In this document: in pieces, positions 25,821-40,800 of the stretch
How the letters are laid out: each line of letters opens with the position of its first letter
Position numbering within the stretch: position 1 is the stretch's first letter
Assembly: GCA_013398275.1 (NCBI GenBank)
Contig: VZSE01013243.1
Coordinates: 1,484,658-1,548,657 of the forward strand
Reading direction: 5' to 3'
From: Promerops cafer
Taxonomy: Eukaryota > Chordata > Aves > Passeriformes > Nectariniidae
Length of the DNA stretch: 64,000 nucleotides
The notes under the pieces: model-generated
Databases searched by the model: none
Told to the model about the DNA's origin: nothing
Seen by the model: only the letters and a program-made list of their open reading frames with translations
Program-made: the position numbers and the translations under genes

Positions 25821-28800
25821 GACACAGTAGGAGTTCCCAGGCCACAGAGTCACCTTCAGGGCTGGCCCACTGCTAGACAAAAATAGCTTTGAACTGGACA
25901 AAACTCAAACTGGTAATCTGTCCATGAGAGCCTCCACAGCTTACTTAGCTAGGAGTTATGACAAAGCACTGCAACTGAAATTCCCATGACCTGCTGTCCT
26001 CTGAGAGGCCTCACAGGGACAGAAGGAGAGCAGCTTTTCTGGCAGCACATGTGAATTTTCACAGCTTTCCAAAGCCTCCCTGCAATTGTCAGCTCTAAAC
26101 CTTGCAAGCTTTCCCAGTCGTTTTTGCAGAGGAAGAGAGGACTGTCCTGATCCAAAGGGCAATGCTGCCAGCCAATGGTCAATTACATTTCTGGGTGAAG
26201 GAGCCTCCTAACTGATCTATTATGCATTTTGCTATGTTAAAAAGGTTGGATGACACCATGTCCATATACACAAACAAGGTGTGCATGGTGTGGGTTGGTT
26301 AAATAGTCCTAAATATTCAATGCCAAAAAAAACTAGGCAAAAAAAAAAAATACCACACTCCAGCAAAAGAGCTTGAAAAAAGGTCAATAATGGTCAGCTT
26401 GAAGGTTTAAAAGAGTGCTTAAAAATAGAATCAAGAACTGTGGATGCTGTCTCAACATATAAGCACCAGAAAATTACTCATATGAATCTAATTATATGTG
26501 AAACAGCTTGTATTTATCTAGTTCAAAATAAAAAAGCCCAAAGGAAACTCAGACAAGAGCAAGCCTTAATTCAGTCCGATGTACTCCTGCATTTGGGAAA
26601 ATATTCCTCACAAACCATTAGACTCCATAGTCATAACAAAAATTAACGCAGAGAAATGGTTGCGTGTGTTTGTGAATATAGATGATTGTCTTAATTAAAG
26701 GTAACTTATTTGAAATAACTGATCTTACTTTTCATTCTCAAATAAAGAGAAAATCCAAGTATAGATTGTTTGATAAACGCAGTAAGCAATGTCATGGTCA
26801 AACAAAAAAAGGACAGGGTTTTTTTGCTGAAAATGCACCAAGAGGAAATAAACAGTTTTCTGTAAAAGTAACAACACTAAAGTGCAATGCCATTAAGCTT
26901 TTCAAAGGACAGAGTGGAATGTGTGGGAAGATTAGAATAAAAAAATAAAGAAAGCTATTAAAAAAACCCAGATGCCTGACAGAAAAATAAGAAAAAGACA
27001 CAGGTCAGCGTTCTGCAAAAATAATTTAAATAAATCTGTATTTTGGAAAATAGGAAAAGGAAACAAAAGAAGCAATAGAATCCAGATATTTTTCTTTGCC
27101 ATTTCATTTGATAGCAATAATATCAAAGGTCATCTCTCATATAAACTTTCCCTAAGTAGAAATATTTTGTGTCTCTTTAGATTGAGATTGGACAGTAAAG
27201 TCATTATAGTTTGTTCATTTGGTGGTGTTCTTTATCTTGTATGGTTCCTCACAAAGTAATCTATTTTATAACTGGGGGGGAACCCCCCCCCATTTGTATA
27301 ATACCAATAAACATTAGACATGGCAAAGACAGTTTTGCTGGTTTATAAAAATTGAAATAGGAAGGTGGCCACAAAAGCACTCAAAGTTTGCCAATGTGTT
27401 CACATTATTCACAATAATACAAAACTCTTAGGATACTTACTTCAAATCATCATTTCTACCTCCTACTATACCATATCTTTGGCACAGCTTATGAACAATG
27501 TTCCCATCTCTCAAAACTGTTTGGTTCCCACAAGATACTGCCAGCCAACTTTGTTTAACAAACGAGCCATTACAATTTGAGATATCTTTCATAGTTTTCC
27601 ATTAGCCTTCAAATACAAATTACATAATAGGGTGTAAAGAGCGCGTAAAGGCTGTTCTCACGGGAGCCTTTACAGACATACAAAATACTCACAGAATTAG
27701 TTTGAAAGCATTTTTTTTTCCTTAAAAGAAAGGAAAAATACCTTGAAATTTTCCGAGGGGTGGGTGCTATGTGGTTTGGGATTTACAGTATCCATTACCC
27801 GAGTTCCAAAAAATGTTAACATTAGAAAGACTTTTGAGTAATCACTCCAAAATCTTGACTGCAATTATAAAATACAATACCCTTACACCTTCTTCTGTTC
27901 TTTGCCTTTTTTTCACTGTACATTGAGTTTAAAATACCAATTTAAAATACCAATACTGTACATTTAAAATAACAATAATATTCATGCATCAGTCTCATAC
28001 AATGTATGTTTGTCATGTTCTGAATTGTGTTAAGAATGAAGGCACTGATCTTTTGCAAAAAAAAGCTTTTTCAGCCAAAATTCAAATCAATGAGTTAGCA
28101 CTTATTATAAAACACCACCATTAGAATAAGAACAAGTTTAGGTAATTGCTGTGACAATAAGTAGGGTAAGACTGTATTTAATGTCCCCCTTCATTACAAA
28201 TCCATTTGGCATCCATTCTAATTGCTAACCTATTCTCAAAAAAAAAAAATTATTTGATGTGTTGGTGGATGCCATGTGTGCCTTGTACATTTATAGTACT
28301 CCTATTGTAATTCAACATTAATTATATTTCACATTATGTCCTGCATAATGCAGCAGTATGAAATGCTCATATTTTGTAAATGAGAAAATCAAGCTCTACT
28401 TTTGTCCGTTCTAATCCCATTTTACCCTTATTACACTTTGGTATCAGAACTCTCCCATTTTATTAACAAATCCATGAGCACACACAAACAAAAACCTAAT
28501 TTTCATCAATTCCATATCACTTTAATATATTTCCCTGCTTTTGAATCCTCACTAGGATCATAAAATACAAGTTGGGAGAAGAAAAAGGAGCGCTAGAGTC
28601 CAGTCTTCCTAGGTGCAGAAACAATAAACATCCATGAAAGCAGACTACAGGTCAATGATTTTAAGAAATGTGTCACTTCATGTATACCCTGACCTCTTCT
28701 CAGTCAGCTGGACATTTGCTCAGAGATGACCAGTGTTTATTTTCCCATAGTGATGTTTATCACAAGAACAAAGGATAAAAGAAAAAAGAAAGGCACTTAA

Positions 28801-31800
28801 AAGTTTTTTATTGAGTCATAGAGAGCTATCCCTGCTAAAGTGAACCTGATTACTAGTATAGAATAAGTTAAAAAAGGAACAGTACAATGGAAGATATAGA
28901 GATATTTGTGGAGAAAAAAAAAATATTTTTAATCATCAGGACACTTTTTATACTTTTTCTAATGCCTTGTTATTGGCAAACTTTATAGAGGGGAGTTCCT
29001 TCTGTAGGAATTTCTCTTGGTTGCCTTCATTTCACCAGTACACCAGGTGACCTTTCTAAGGACTCTCTGCATGTGTAAAGCCTTAAGATGCTTAGTGTGG
29101 ACAGACAGGTTGAAAACTGGATTATGTTCTTCACAGAGTTTACTAAGCCATCCTTCTGCCAAATATTTATATCCAATGTGGCATTTCTCAAACAAAAGCT
29201 AAAAACGTCTATGAAGAACTGGGTGGGGAGGGAAGGAGGGGGAAGGGAAAAATAAGAAAGCATAGACAAGACAAGAACTTTAAGACCACCCAAGACATTT
29301 TTGTCCTCCTTTGCTGACTCTTGGAGCTAGATGCTCCAGAGACTTTCTAGCAAATACGACAGAAAGGTTAAAACCCCCTGTTTGCTGTCAATCTCCCAGA
29401 ACAAACATATGGTTGCATAGGACTATACAAGTCTTTCGTTCGAGAAAAGCTTTGGGAATATCAGACCAAGTGTTTCTGTACCTGTGAGCAGATGTTACTG
29501 CATCTGACTCACTACAGCTTCAGTAGCACCTTATGAGATGTTACTTGACTCTGTGGGAAGTTTCCCATCCTAGACCAGAGGAGCAGATCTCATCTTCATC
29601 AGGGCAAGTGGGAAAACTTACATTCCCACCTCCACTTGGTTATCTTCACTTGCTAGTTTTTGTGTCCACATCAAGAAATCAAAGGATATGTTAACTCATG
29701 GGAGACCCCAGCTGCAACCCCCCTAAACTCGGGCAGATAGCATCTACATGGAAACTCTGCACTCTTTCCTCAAAAACTCAGCTGATTTTCCTTCAACAGA
29801 AATAGGGCCTTTCTGCATTGTGTCTCAATATTTACAAAAAGCAACTAAAGCCTTCATCCAGTTTCTGTGGGGCTTGCAACCATATGAGTATGTGCTGGAA
29901 ACATACAGCGTGGGAGGGGAGGTCTTGATTTTCTAAGTTCATGTAATTGAGACCCTTTAAGATATATCCCACTTACCAGCTAAACACACAGATAAAAATC
30001 CTTCCTCACTTTTGAGCTTCTAAGGAAAAAAAAACTATGTCAAACAATATGTTGGAGGAAACTAGAAAATAAAACTACAGCTGAGCAGTGGAAAAAGAAG
30101 GATGGTATGGGAGATAACTGTCTGATTGAAGCTTAAGACATTTTTTATGTACCTCATTCATTTTTGCTCTTCAAGCCAGACAAGAAGTCCATACAGCAAG
30201 CTTCTGCAGAGTTAGACACGAACAGCTATGTCCTGAATTCAAAAACCACAGCTGCCTAGGCCAAAGCAATGCCTTTATAACCCAAGTTTTCATTGAATAG
30301 TACTTAAGCCATGCTGTTTTCCAGCTAGAAGAAAACAGTAGCTTTTCATATAAATGCACACTCCACAACAGTCTAAAACATGGCTGAAAGCGCCAAGCGT
30401 CAAGCAGTGCCACAAAAATTGGGAACAAATCAGGGATATCTTTAGGGAAAAGAGCCAGAAGAGATACTGCATGCATAACAGCTGCTTAACAGAAGTTTCC
30501 ACATAGGTAGGTGCTTGAACTTTCCAGGCCACTTTGTCAAAGAGCCTCAGCAAAACAAAAATTTACTGCATCCAGGAATCATTATAAATAAAATTAATTA
30601 TTTTTTAATATTACAGATAGCTTTCAATACAATCTCCTAACATTGCTGCTAGAGTTAGTTATGCCATTCCTGAACATGTTCATGTTGCCATATACTTATA
30701 TATAGGGCTTCAGTAGAAGAGTCTTGTTCCTGAAACTTCATCATACACTTACAAAAGTTTCATGTTGAATTATTAGAATTTTAATGTTATTATTTTATGT
30801 CTGTTACATACTTACAACAGCACTACAGGGCTTCAGAATAGGGACAGTGCTGGCATTCCCTGTCCAGCACTTCAGGATTAGTCAGCTAACCTTCAGCCAA
30901 GTATCTCTGCACAGAGGAACACTGCAGTCCTGAGGCTGACTAAGCCAAAAAATAAAAAAAAAGAAGAGAAATCTACTACCTGTATTCAAAGGACTCCAAG
31001 AATCAGCATGCCATGCACACAGCAAAACCTTGCTGTGCATGGATCAGTCACCGAATCCATAAAGATTTATTTCATATTCTCCCTTTACAGGCAGAATTTC
31101 TTATGCCTTTTCAGAAGCCATAACCATGTCCTGGATCTGTACCAAGCTTCCTGAGAAGAGCAGCCTACCCTAAAGTTGTATGTGTAGTCTCAAGAGTACC
31201 CTGTGAATCTCCTCTTCACTGGTCACTCTACCAAAAACCAGATGCTGTAGTAGCAAACCTTTTCACTGCAGCCAAAGGTCATATGTAAATTAATAATACA
31301 AAAGGCCAATACTCTGTGGAGACAGTATTTTGAAAGTAGGTGTGAGCAGGACTGGGATACTGCAAAGGGATGCAATGCTATTTTATCAGCCCATTTATAA
31401 TCTATTCAACTGTTCAGTTTGATATAACAGATACAATTGCTAAGTTAGCTAAATATGAAAAAATAACCTATACAATACAAATTGCACAAATCTTCTCTTA
31501 TGGCAGCTTATGCTTCTTAGTCTCTCTGTATGTAACCAAGCTGGTCTTGTCAAACTTTTTCACTATTTGCAATAAAACTTCTGGTTATGCTAATCTTTGT
31601 CCTCTATTATCCTTAATAGCATTTTCAGAGGTGCTGCCCTAGAGAGGTTCACAAGTCCTGACATTTAAAAAAAAAAATCAGTCATTTGATATTTGGAATT
31701 ACTTAGAAGTACCTTAACAGCAGCTCAGAATAAAGTTGGTGTGGGTGTGAATGCATACAAGTGCACAGCCGTTCTTCAACACACCTCTATCTTTTTTTCT

Positions 31801-34800
31801 GAACCTCAATATTTTTGGTACTTGAAGCCCTGTAATAGCAAGGTCACATTCAAGATTTAACCTATGGCAATGAAAGAAGGCTATTGAGATGCTAATTGCT
31901 TCCAAGTTATACTATCTGCTGGCTGTTCAACTTAACTTGCTACACATGCTGGTACCTGAAAGCCCAGACTGCAAAACAGTCCACTGCAACATCTCTGGGA
32001 CCTTGCAAAGCCTGTTTGGACATAGCAATAATTCACCAGAAACTGGTCAGTTCTGGACTTCTGCTCTTCTAGTATAAATCAAAGGCAGTTTTTTAATTAA
32101 GTTCAAGCCTTTCAGTAGTTTACAAAACAGAAAAAGAGTCACGCCCATTGCACAGATCAGATATTCAAACCTCAGATATACATGAACTGTACAATAACAC
32201 CAAGTAGATCAATATCAGAATGGGAAGAGGACTTTCTCTCTTTATTCTAAACAGCATGATATTCTATGAATTGTCCTGCCACTTTTGAGTTGCTTCAAGA
32301 TTCATGATTGTCACTTCTTAGTATCCCAGTTTAAACCACCTCTTTTAATGGCATTTTATGAAATAGGAATGTTAACATGAAATTGAAATAGATGTGTTTG
32401 TTGGTTTGTGGGGTTTTTTTAACAGAAAGAGCAACACACTAATTATTACTTAGCATTGCTTTCCAGGCTGAAGGCAGAGAGAGCTATGTCTAGCTTCATA
32501 TTTTGGTTTCTCTTGGAAACTGGAAGTTTGCCAATTAAGATTTCTCTTCCTTCCATTACCCTAAGGTTCTTTTAAGAGACAAATAAATTAGCACAAGGTC
32601 TCCAAATGGGATGACAATTCATACTGACAGTTAAATAATGAGTTATTCTTGTTTCCCAGCTTTGAAATTTGGAACGAACTGGAATGTCAATGATAACTTC
32701 ATACTGTGTGAGATAAAGTGAATTATTATGCTCCCATTAGCTCTTCAGAGCACAGACCATGACACATCTTGTTTGGAAGCCTGAGTCATTTTAGATCTGT
32801 TCCAGGGTGTTGCCTAATATTGCTGCATTTGGCATCAAACACTGCCATCACATTTTTCTCTCTTTACTGTGCTTTGAAAGCCAAAGCAATCACAGAAAGG
32901 AAGTTTACAAGTGATACCCAACTTCAGAAGAGGGCATGAGTCATCCCATGAAGAGCTGTTGGATGTTTCTGCTGGGCTACTTTTGGTCCCCAGGTCAGAC
33001 AGGGCTCAAAGCTCTCCAGCTTGCTCTGCAGTCACCATGCTGTGCTGCAGACATAGCCAAGCCCTCCTCCTTTGCTTAGCCTCAGGCCCCACTTAGTTGC
33101 AGGATGGTGGCCATAGCAGAATACACAAAAGTACAGTTGTTTTGAATGAAATTACAATGCCAGACCCTTTATCAGGGTACAGAATAACCCAGGAAGAAAA
33201 TTGCATTGTAACCTAGCTGGTCCTTATAGAAATACAGGTCAAGATTCAATGGATTCATTTTTAACCAGAGAAAAATAATCACTGTTATATGCTTTATTGG
33301 TTATTTTAATAACTACTGCCACTGATTATTCCCTGTGGTTGGGCTTCTTTCTCATTATTCCAGTAAGCAGAGATAAAATAAAGCCTTCAGAAAAAATACA
33401 ATGGGACCACTCTACAGGGAATACAGACATTTCCAAATGAACGAAAAATATGACCCCAAAAGAACCTTATCCCTGTCCCTATTGTTAGCTGATTTATCAA
33501 GCCCTATATGGCAAGAAACACTCAAGAAAAATGGAAAACACTTTTAAAGGACTATTGTTGCAATCCTAGTTGAAGTAAAAATGGTATCATTAAACATTCC
33601 AAAAGGAAAAGTTTCCAGCTGCAATCATACACCTTTTCAGCAATCTGAAAAGCTATTTAGAAGAAAGAGAACAGCTGACACTTCCCCATTGCTGTCCCTT
33701 GATTCATGTGTCTAGATGACTCACGATAAATCCACATACTTGAAACGGTCTTTTTTATAAGACTATGAACAAACTATATTACCATAGCATAGAGATTTCA
33801 GAATTCCAGATAGATCAAAAATTTATTTCCAGTGTCCCATCTATTTTGCAAATCACTGCACCAAAATTTTTCAACATCCCTCAGAATCCTACAGTGCTTA
33901 TTTTTCTGCTGTCCTTCAGTGAACACTTCACCAGCTGCACCTTTCTGCATCAGAATAAAAACATAGAGAAACCTTTCAAATCACCAAAACACAAAAATAA
34001 TTTCTCTTTTCCCTTTCATTTTTCTATACATCCACTGTCTCAGGTACTTGTAGAGACCATGATATGATCATCTGGCTGCAGTAGTTAAGAGCAATGATGA
34101 AGCCACACTCATTGTGGGAGGAAGTGCTTGAGCTGCCTCTCTCAGATTCAGCATCTTCCTCACCACATCCTTGTGCCTTTTCCTTAGACTGGACATATTC
34201 AATAGACTCCCCTTTATTGAAAAAGATAAGAAAATTGTGCATATTTTGTACTAGAATGTCTTGAAATTTTAATATTCCAAAAATCTATTTGTTGTTTCTT
34301 TCCAAGAATGACAAAGCAGGATCTCTCCAGAGTAGAGAAGCAGTGGTTAACAGCTAGCAGCTTATCAAGAGTATGGCGTTGGCTGTATGGTTTTTATCAA
34401 AGCCAGGAAATGCACCAAGTCTGTTCCCACAGGACTGAAATATTTAAAATTAGGAAGATATTAAACACCTAGTCACACTTCTCAAGTGCATTCTGGTCAG
34501 AAGATAGGCATTATGCAAAGTGTTCCAGAAGAGCCAAGCTGGACATTCTTGGAGAAAACTCTTGCTGCAGTCACACAACAGCAGAAGCTTTACACACTCC
34601 ACTCACCACAGTAAAGAGCCTTGCACAAGAACAGGCACTAAGGAAGGAGGCACAACTAATGAAAGTTTAAACAGATCATACTTTGCCAAGGGCAGAGAAG
34701 ACCAAAGGTAACAGGTGGCCTGAGCACAGCACGCCTCCAGACTCTCTTTGCAGTCAGAGAAAAGAGTGTGAAAATATTCAGAATAAAATCTGGATGCTTT

Positions 34801-37800
34801 TTCTTAATCAGATGTCTTGTTGGCAGCTTTGTCCAACCACTTAGTAAAAGAGTCCAGTAATTAGACACCAATTTCTGTTTAGCCTCTTCTAAAGTGTATT
34901 ATTCTTTCTTCTTCTCATAATCTTTCCCTACATCTTCCTTTTCCACATTTATTTAAACAGATGTTATCTTTGCTAATTCTTCAAGGCACTCTACACCCAT
35001 ATTTGCACATCAGAACTGCCCTGGAAACCAGTAGGATGCCAGTAGTCCCTACATCCCCCTGAAAGCAGGCAGCACAGTGAAATAACACCACCAACTGATG
35101 ACACACATTCAGAGCAAGTGGTGTTGCACGCAGTCCTTACCACCTGGCTTTATCCATGAAGAATAGCAGTAACTGGCAAATTTTGTTGCTCAGTTTAAGT
35201 TGAGCCTAGAGAATTAGCCAAGCTATAGATACTACACAGAAGTATATAATTGGTGCTTCCCTCAGGGAAATATCTTAATTTGATTAGTGTTGAACCCCCA
35301 TTATTTTCATTAGCTATTACTAGCCATGTGGGAAAAGGGCCTGCTGTGCACAGGTGGCTGAGACATCTCTTCATGCTTTCAGGACTTCTGTTTATGCCAG
35401 TAGGACAGTGGCATAAACTATTAGAGGCAGGGAAATGATTCAAATTAATTTTCTCTAGGCTAGCAAAGGCATTTAATTTAGTCCTGTGAGATACAACAAG
35501 AACTTGTAGCAACAAAAAAAATCCAAGGCTGCTGAAGCTGGGCAAAGGAGTTCAGGGCTCTTGAACAAAATTATGCTTGGAAGAGTTCTGCTGGCTTGGA
35601 TTTATAGTCCCAATGTGAGAGAAAAAAAAGCTGTGGTTTATTTACACACAAGCTTCTTTCCTCTGTCCTACTTCAAATGGTTCCTCACTGCCACCATCCC
35701 ACTTCCAGCCTCTGGGTTGGAGGCCAACTTTTTCCAGAACCTTTTTTGCCAGCCATATCAGTACAGCCAACTCATTCCATACCTCTGCTACAAACATAGT
35801 AGAAAATACCATGAAGATTAAGAAACATATGCCTGCAGTTATATTTCTACTAAAAGAAACATTGTTCTCTGAATTCCAAAATAAAGGTTTTCAAGGCAGA
35901 AATCTTCACAGCTAGCCTGTCTGCCATCACAGTTCCAAGGAGCAGCAGCTAAAATCTGACCTCAAGCTATGGTTTGCATGTGTTTTCAATCCAAATATGC
36001 AACTGTTTTCAAATCTGCAAAATCACAATGTACCCCAGTTCTGCACAGGCCTATGTTCAGGCTTCCAAACATATTCTCCATCTCCCACAAGTTTCTTACT
36101 TTTAGTAATAACTCTGAAAAATTACTCGGATTCGAAATCTAGTATCTTACACTACTCATAGTTTTTGTAGTCCCTCAAGCTCAAATTCTCCTTTATCTCT
36201 GGATGGATTGCATCATTTAAACTGCTAGCAAGAGGATCCATGTTATAGAAGAGAACTGTAGTTGAAACTATTTACAAGTCCAGATGGGAGCTCAGCCCTT
36301 AAAGATGAAGCCAGACAAGTAAACTTCAGGTGTCCGAAGACACTGAACCACAACATCCATGTGGATATTCTTCAGTGTTGCAATATTTCCACCTTGTGTT
36401 GCTTTAAAAATATATATGTGTATTTAAAAGGGTGTCTCCAAACACAGCAATGACTTTTCATGCAAAACAATATAGAAAAAAAATTATTTAACTGGAAAAA
36501 CACTTGTTCATGGAGAGAAACGGTTTGGATAAAAATACTGAGCAGCCTTGCCTCATGTCCTGCTGCAGGAGAACCCAAGGGGCCAAGAAAGCAGCCAACT
36601 CTTACACAAGAGAGTGAATGAGCTTTGTGTGTCTCTCTGACCATGGCTTTCACTCTTCTCCCTGCTCATTCCACTTTCCTGCACTCAGCTGTCTGCAGGA
36701 AGAGAGCACTGCAGGAAGAAAAAGCTGCTCTCTCCCTGCAGTAGTTCCCCAGAAGAGGATTTATAACCAGGAACAAACCACAGTGACTTTCAGGATGGAG
36801 CCAGCTGGGCACCACACACAAGGGAAAACAGCACAGGGATATTTAGGTTTCCCTGAGCAGGATTCCCCCTTTCTTTTGCACCAGGCAAGGCAGCCTTTAG
36901 TGCTGTTTATACCACAAGTGGTGGCACAGAGCCCAGATACTCATTTCCACTGCAGTTGCTCCTTAAGAGATTTCCTTGCTTCAAAAATAGGTTTATACAA
37001 TTCATTCAATAATTTCTATTATGAAATATTCATTTATTACTAAGTCCTAAGCTAAACAAACAAGGAAATCATCCAGTGTACTGAAAAATAAGCTCTTTCA
37101 CAAAACTGAAACCTCTTAATACTGCTTTTCAGCATTAACCTTTTTTCCCTATCCTATTATTGTGTTAGGGTTTCAGTCCATTCTTCTATGCCACTGAGGC
37201 TTCCTGTACTCCACTGGGGGTAAATGAGGGCCATGAAGGCTTATCATTTTGTGAAATGTGGCCTTGAACTGTGTGGCCACATTGTTGGGAAAGAGCACTG
37301 GGATGTATTTTAGTGTCTTCTGTGTTCTGATCTACCTGTGACAGAAACCAAGCAGAGACACTCTCCATGGAACATTATCGTACTTAAGGTAAATACACCA
37401 AGGCTGATGGCAGAATCCTGACCTCCTTTTGTACCAGGTTCTCCACTCCTCTTTTTTCCTCATTATGATATTTTTACAATGACATGTCTTGATAAAGGGA
37501 AAACTTTTCACGCAATATTATTCTGAAGACTCACCTTTTTCCTATTACTATATAGTTGCCATAACAACTTGATGCAACATCTTAATAATCATTCTCTGCA
37601 TCCTTTTTAGCATTGTAGTTGTCATGACAACAACATGGATTTTATTTCAGACTTACCTCCCAACATTCTTAGATGTGTTTTTGTTGCTTTGAATGAAATC
37701 AGACTCAGTCTCCACTAAAAAGACCAAAAGAAAATCTGATGAAGTGCCTACAAAAGAAAGTATCTTTATGGAAAAATGTTCTAAAGCTGTTGTATACAAC

Positions 37801-40800
37801 ACTTAACTATGTCTTTTCCTGATGTATGCATGTTTACTTGGACAAAAATCTCAATGCAAATACTATGTTTGAGAATTGAATGCACAGAATAGAGGTTATA
37901 AATGTCCAACATTCTATCTAGATATTGGCAATAGTTATTGACTTTTTTTAAAAAAGAGAACAGAATTTTTTAACTATTGTTGTTATAAATAGTTAATCTA
38001 GAATAATTCTAAGCTTCAGTGGAAAAAAAAAGAAAACCAAACCAAACAATGTTGTGGCAATCTGATATTGCTCTATATTTTTTGCAATAATGGAGATTGA
38101 CCCTTTTTCTTTTGTTATGAGCTGGTTGTCATGAAATAGGAGCTAATGTAAGAAAAGCTTCCTAGTCAGTGGCCCTTTTGCTGTTGAATATCAGAAGAGA
38201 GTTTAAAATTATAAAAGGAGATTTGTAATTTACAGTATCACGAGCAGTAAATTCACATCGCCGATATAGAATAGACAGACCAAGAAGTAGATCATCAATA
38301 GAGATGTCAGGCCAAAGACTGAACAAGTTCTTGTCTCTTTTCCTTTGACAGCAATCCAACCTCTGTTGCCTGGAACCTACCCTCCTCCTGGAAGGAGTGT
38401 TACTACCTTATCACTTGAAGTGCTCAACGTTTTGCAGCTGTCTGAATTGTTATATTCAGAGCAATATTTATGTAATAATTACAAGCTGTGAAAACTTAAG
38501 ATCAGCCCAAAAATATTTCCAACCACTTCCTATTACACATTAGAATATGCTTTATGCTTTTGCAGCCCTTGCAAACATTTTCTCAAGCATAGGTAATGTT
38601 TTAGCTTTCCCTGAATATTTCAAGCTTCTATTCCCACAATGTGAAATTCAGAGTCCAAAGTGCAACATGTGGTTTCTAGGCTGCAGTAGCCTAGCCTGGT
38701 GGGAATGGTGAAGCACATGATTAGGGAGATAGAGATTAGGAATTTTGGAGATATTAATTTCCATTTTATTGCTTTTGTGAATTGGTATCATGTGTGCTGC
38801 ATGCACATTCAGATTGACTTTCTCTATTACCTTCAGTTCTAATAAATCCTATTGTCTGGGCACCCTACTCTGGAACTGCTGCTTCTCCCTTAACATTCAG
38901 CTTCAAAAGTACACAGCAGAAACAAAAACATGAAAAAGAAGGGGATTGTCTGATTTTTAGAAATATGAAGAAAAAATTTATTTGCAAGAAAATTTATTTT
39001 GCAAGAAAAGACTAGAAAACAGAGTAAAGGAAGAAGGCATGAAAAGTAATGAACAGCTCAAATATCTTAATCTTTTACTTAGCACAAGAGCTAAGCAAAA
39101 GCCACCAAAAGCTAAAACACAGAATGTTTTGACATTTATTATTGGTGACCTTCATAGACTCAAATTTATCAACTGGGACAAAGCAATAGCTGCATTTACC
39201 TTAACAAGAGGCAATAAAATAATTATGAGCCCTCATGCTAAATTGTTAACTGCAAAACACGTGAGATTGGAAATTTCCTACTGGTAGAAATTCCCATAGA
39301 AATTTACCAGCTTATAGACAGAGAGACACATAAAAAAGCATGGCAACAGACAACCATGGAAAACATTGTGCTCTGTACAAGTGCACAGCAGGCATTTGAG
39401 AGACAATCTAAAGAGAACCTAAGTTAACACCTAATTGTTTGGAATGGAGTGAGATAAAGGGAATGTGAAAGTCAGTTGATGTAAAAATCTTTCCAGAGAA
39501 GAGAAATCTGGTTATTTACATCTTGCTGCTCGCAATTATAAAGCTACTACATGCAAAATCTGTGCTGATTTATCTCCACCTTACTCTTGACTAAAAATGT
39601 TCTTAAGTGTTACCATTTGTGTCAAAACACTAAAAAACAGCTTGCTTTTTATTTCTTTTGTGTGAATTAAGAATTTATTTAGGAAAGATATCAAAAAGAA
39701 TGCTTCTTACTAAGAAATACAGTTTCTCTAATTTTCTCTTACAGGAAACATAAATGTTCAAATTCTTCTGAGCCTTATGTTGGAATAAAACGCAGTTGAT
39801 AAGAACCCATACCAATAAAAATACACTTCCATTCTACTCTAACACATTTGTATGACCTTATTCTTCATAATCAGGACTCTTAGCAATGGAATTCCAGTTT
39901 CTATGTGTTACTGTTTTAGCTAGATGATAACGTTTCCCAAAGTCAGTTTCCATTCAAATCATCTGTATCTGCTCAGACTTCCATTTAGTATTTCAAATAG
40001 GAATTACTACCTTTTCAATTTATAAGGGTACAAATCTTCTTCAATCACTTCTGCAAATCAATTCAAGTCATTGAATAATGGAGAACATTATATCTCTTAC
40101 ATTTTGTACATTTAAATTTCAACTATGAGATTTTTGCATGAATATTTTTCATTCATTGCCATACTAAATCAGGTTAACTGTTTCAATCAGTCAAAAAAAA
40201 AAAAAAAAGACCACCACCAAGAAAAGGAAGAAAAGCAGAAGAAAGAAAAGCCTTTCCTAGTTTGTAAAGTGCTAGCTTTTCTTCACAAAAGTTCCTTATG
40301 AAATAAAGCTGAAATAAAAGTTGCAGCTATAAATCTTACATCCTTTGAGAGCATTTAGAAATTAGAAGAAAATCAGGAATATCTTCTAATATTTTCCACC
40401 CAGAGTTATTAGAAACCTGCTTCAAACAGGTTTGCAGAGACCGGCCCCTTAGAGTAGCCAGCTCTGAAACTGACTTTTAGAAGTACCTGCCACTAGATGA
40501 CTCTATGTTCAACACTTTATGGTCTTCCATACCACTCTAGAATCTTCCTCTCAAACTTCCATCTTTGGACATAAAGAACAGCACAGCTCAGGTAAGAAGG
40601 GGAGAAGAAAAATAGGAAGGAAAAAAATGGCAAGCAAAGAGGTTCTAGAAAGCAACTTCAGCAGACTCCTGACCTTTAGAGGTAACTTAAGTACTCAACA
40701 AGTCTTAAAGAACTGCCTACATATTTGTGGGCTGTTCAAAATTGTATCAGCTACAATAAGTAAAAACCCTTAACTTTCCAACTCTTCTGGACACCTAAAA

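Noticed and set aside
25276..25845. 189-codon minus-strand open frame and overlapping plus-strand frames of 100-148 codons
   Set aside because: They lie within the CR1 3' kilobase. The minus frame carries CR1 reverse-transcriptase pieces, and the plus frames are its antisense shadow. Not host genes.
34024..34242. Minus-strand segment with acidic/serine-rich text (EEDAESERGSSSTSSHNE) behind a pyrimidine tract
   Set aside because: Two frames are open over the same bases, no good donor ends either, and the phase does not join neighbouring candidates. Left out of the exon set.
35430..35530. LAKAFNLV-like plus-strand text resembling a reverse-transcriptase motif
   Set aside because: Only eight residues, followed by a stop, with no flanking LINE sequence. 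Chance is likelier.
36618..37043. 141-codon plus-strand open frame
   Set aside because: No motif, domain or recognisable relative, and its composition looks random. In this window frames over 100 codons turn up several times by chance.
38982..39287. 101-codon lysine-rich plus-strand frame
   Set aside because: It reads like protein, but AT-rich DNA gives lysine-rich frames by chance. There is no homologue I recognise and no convincing splice borders.
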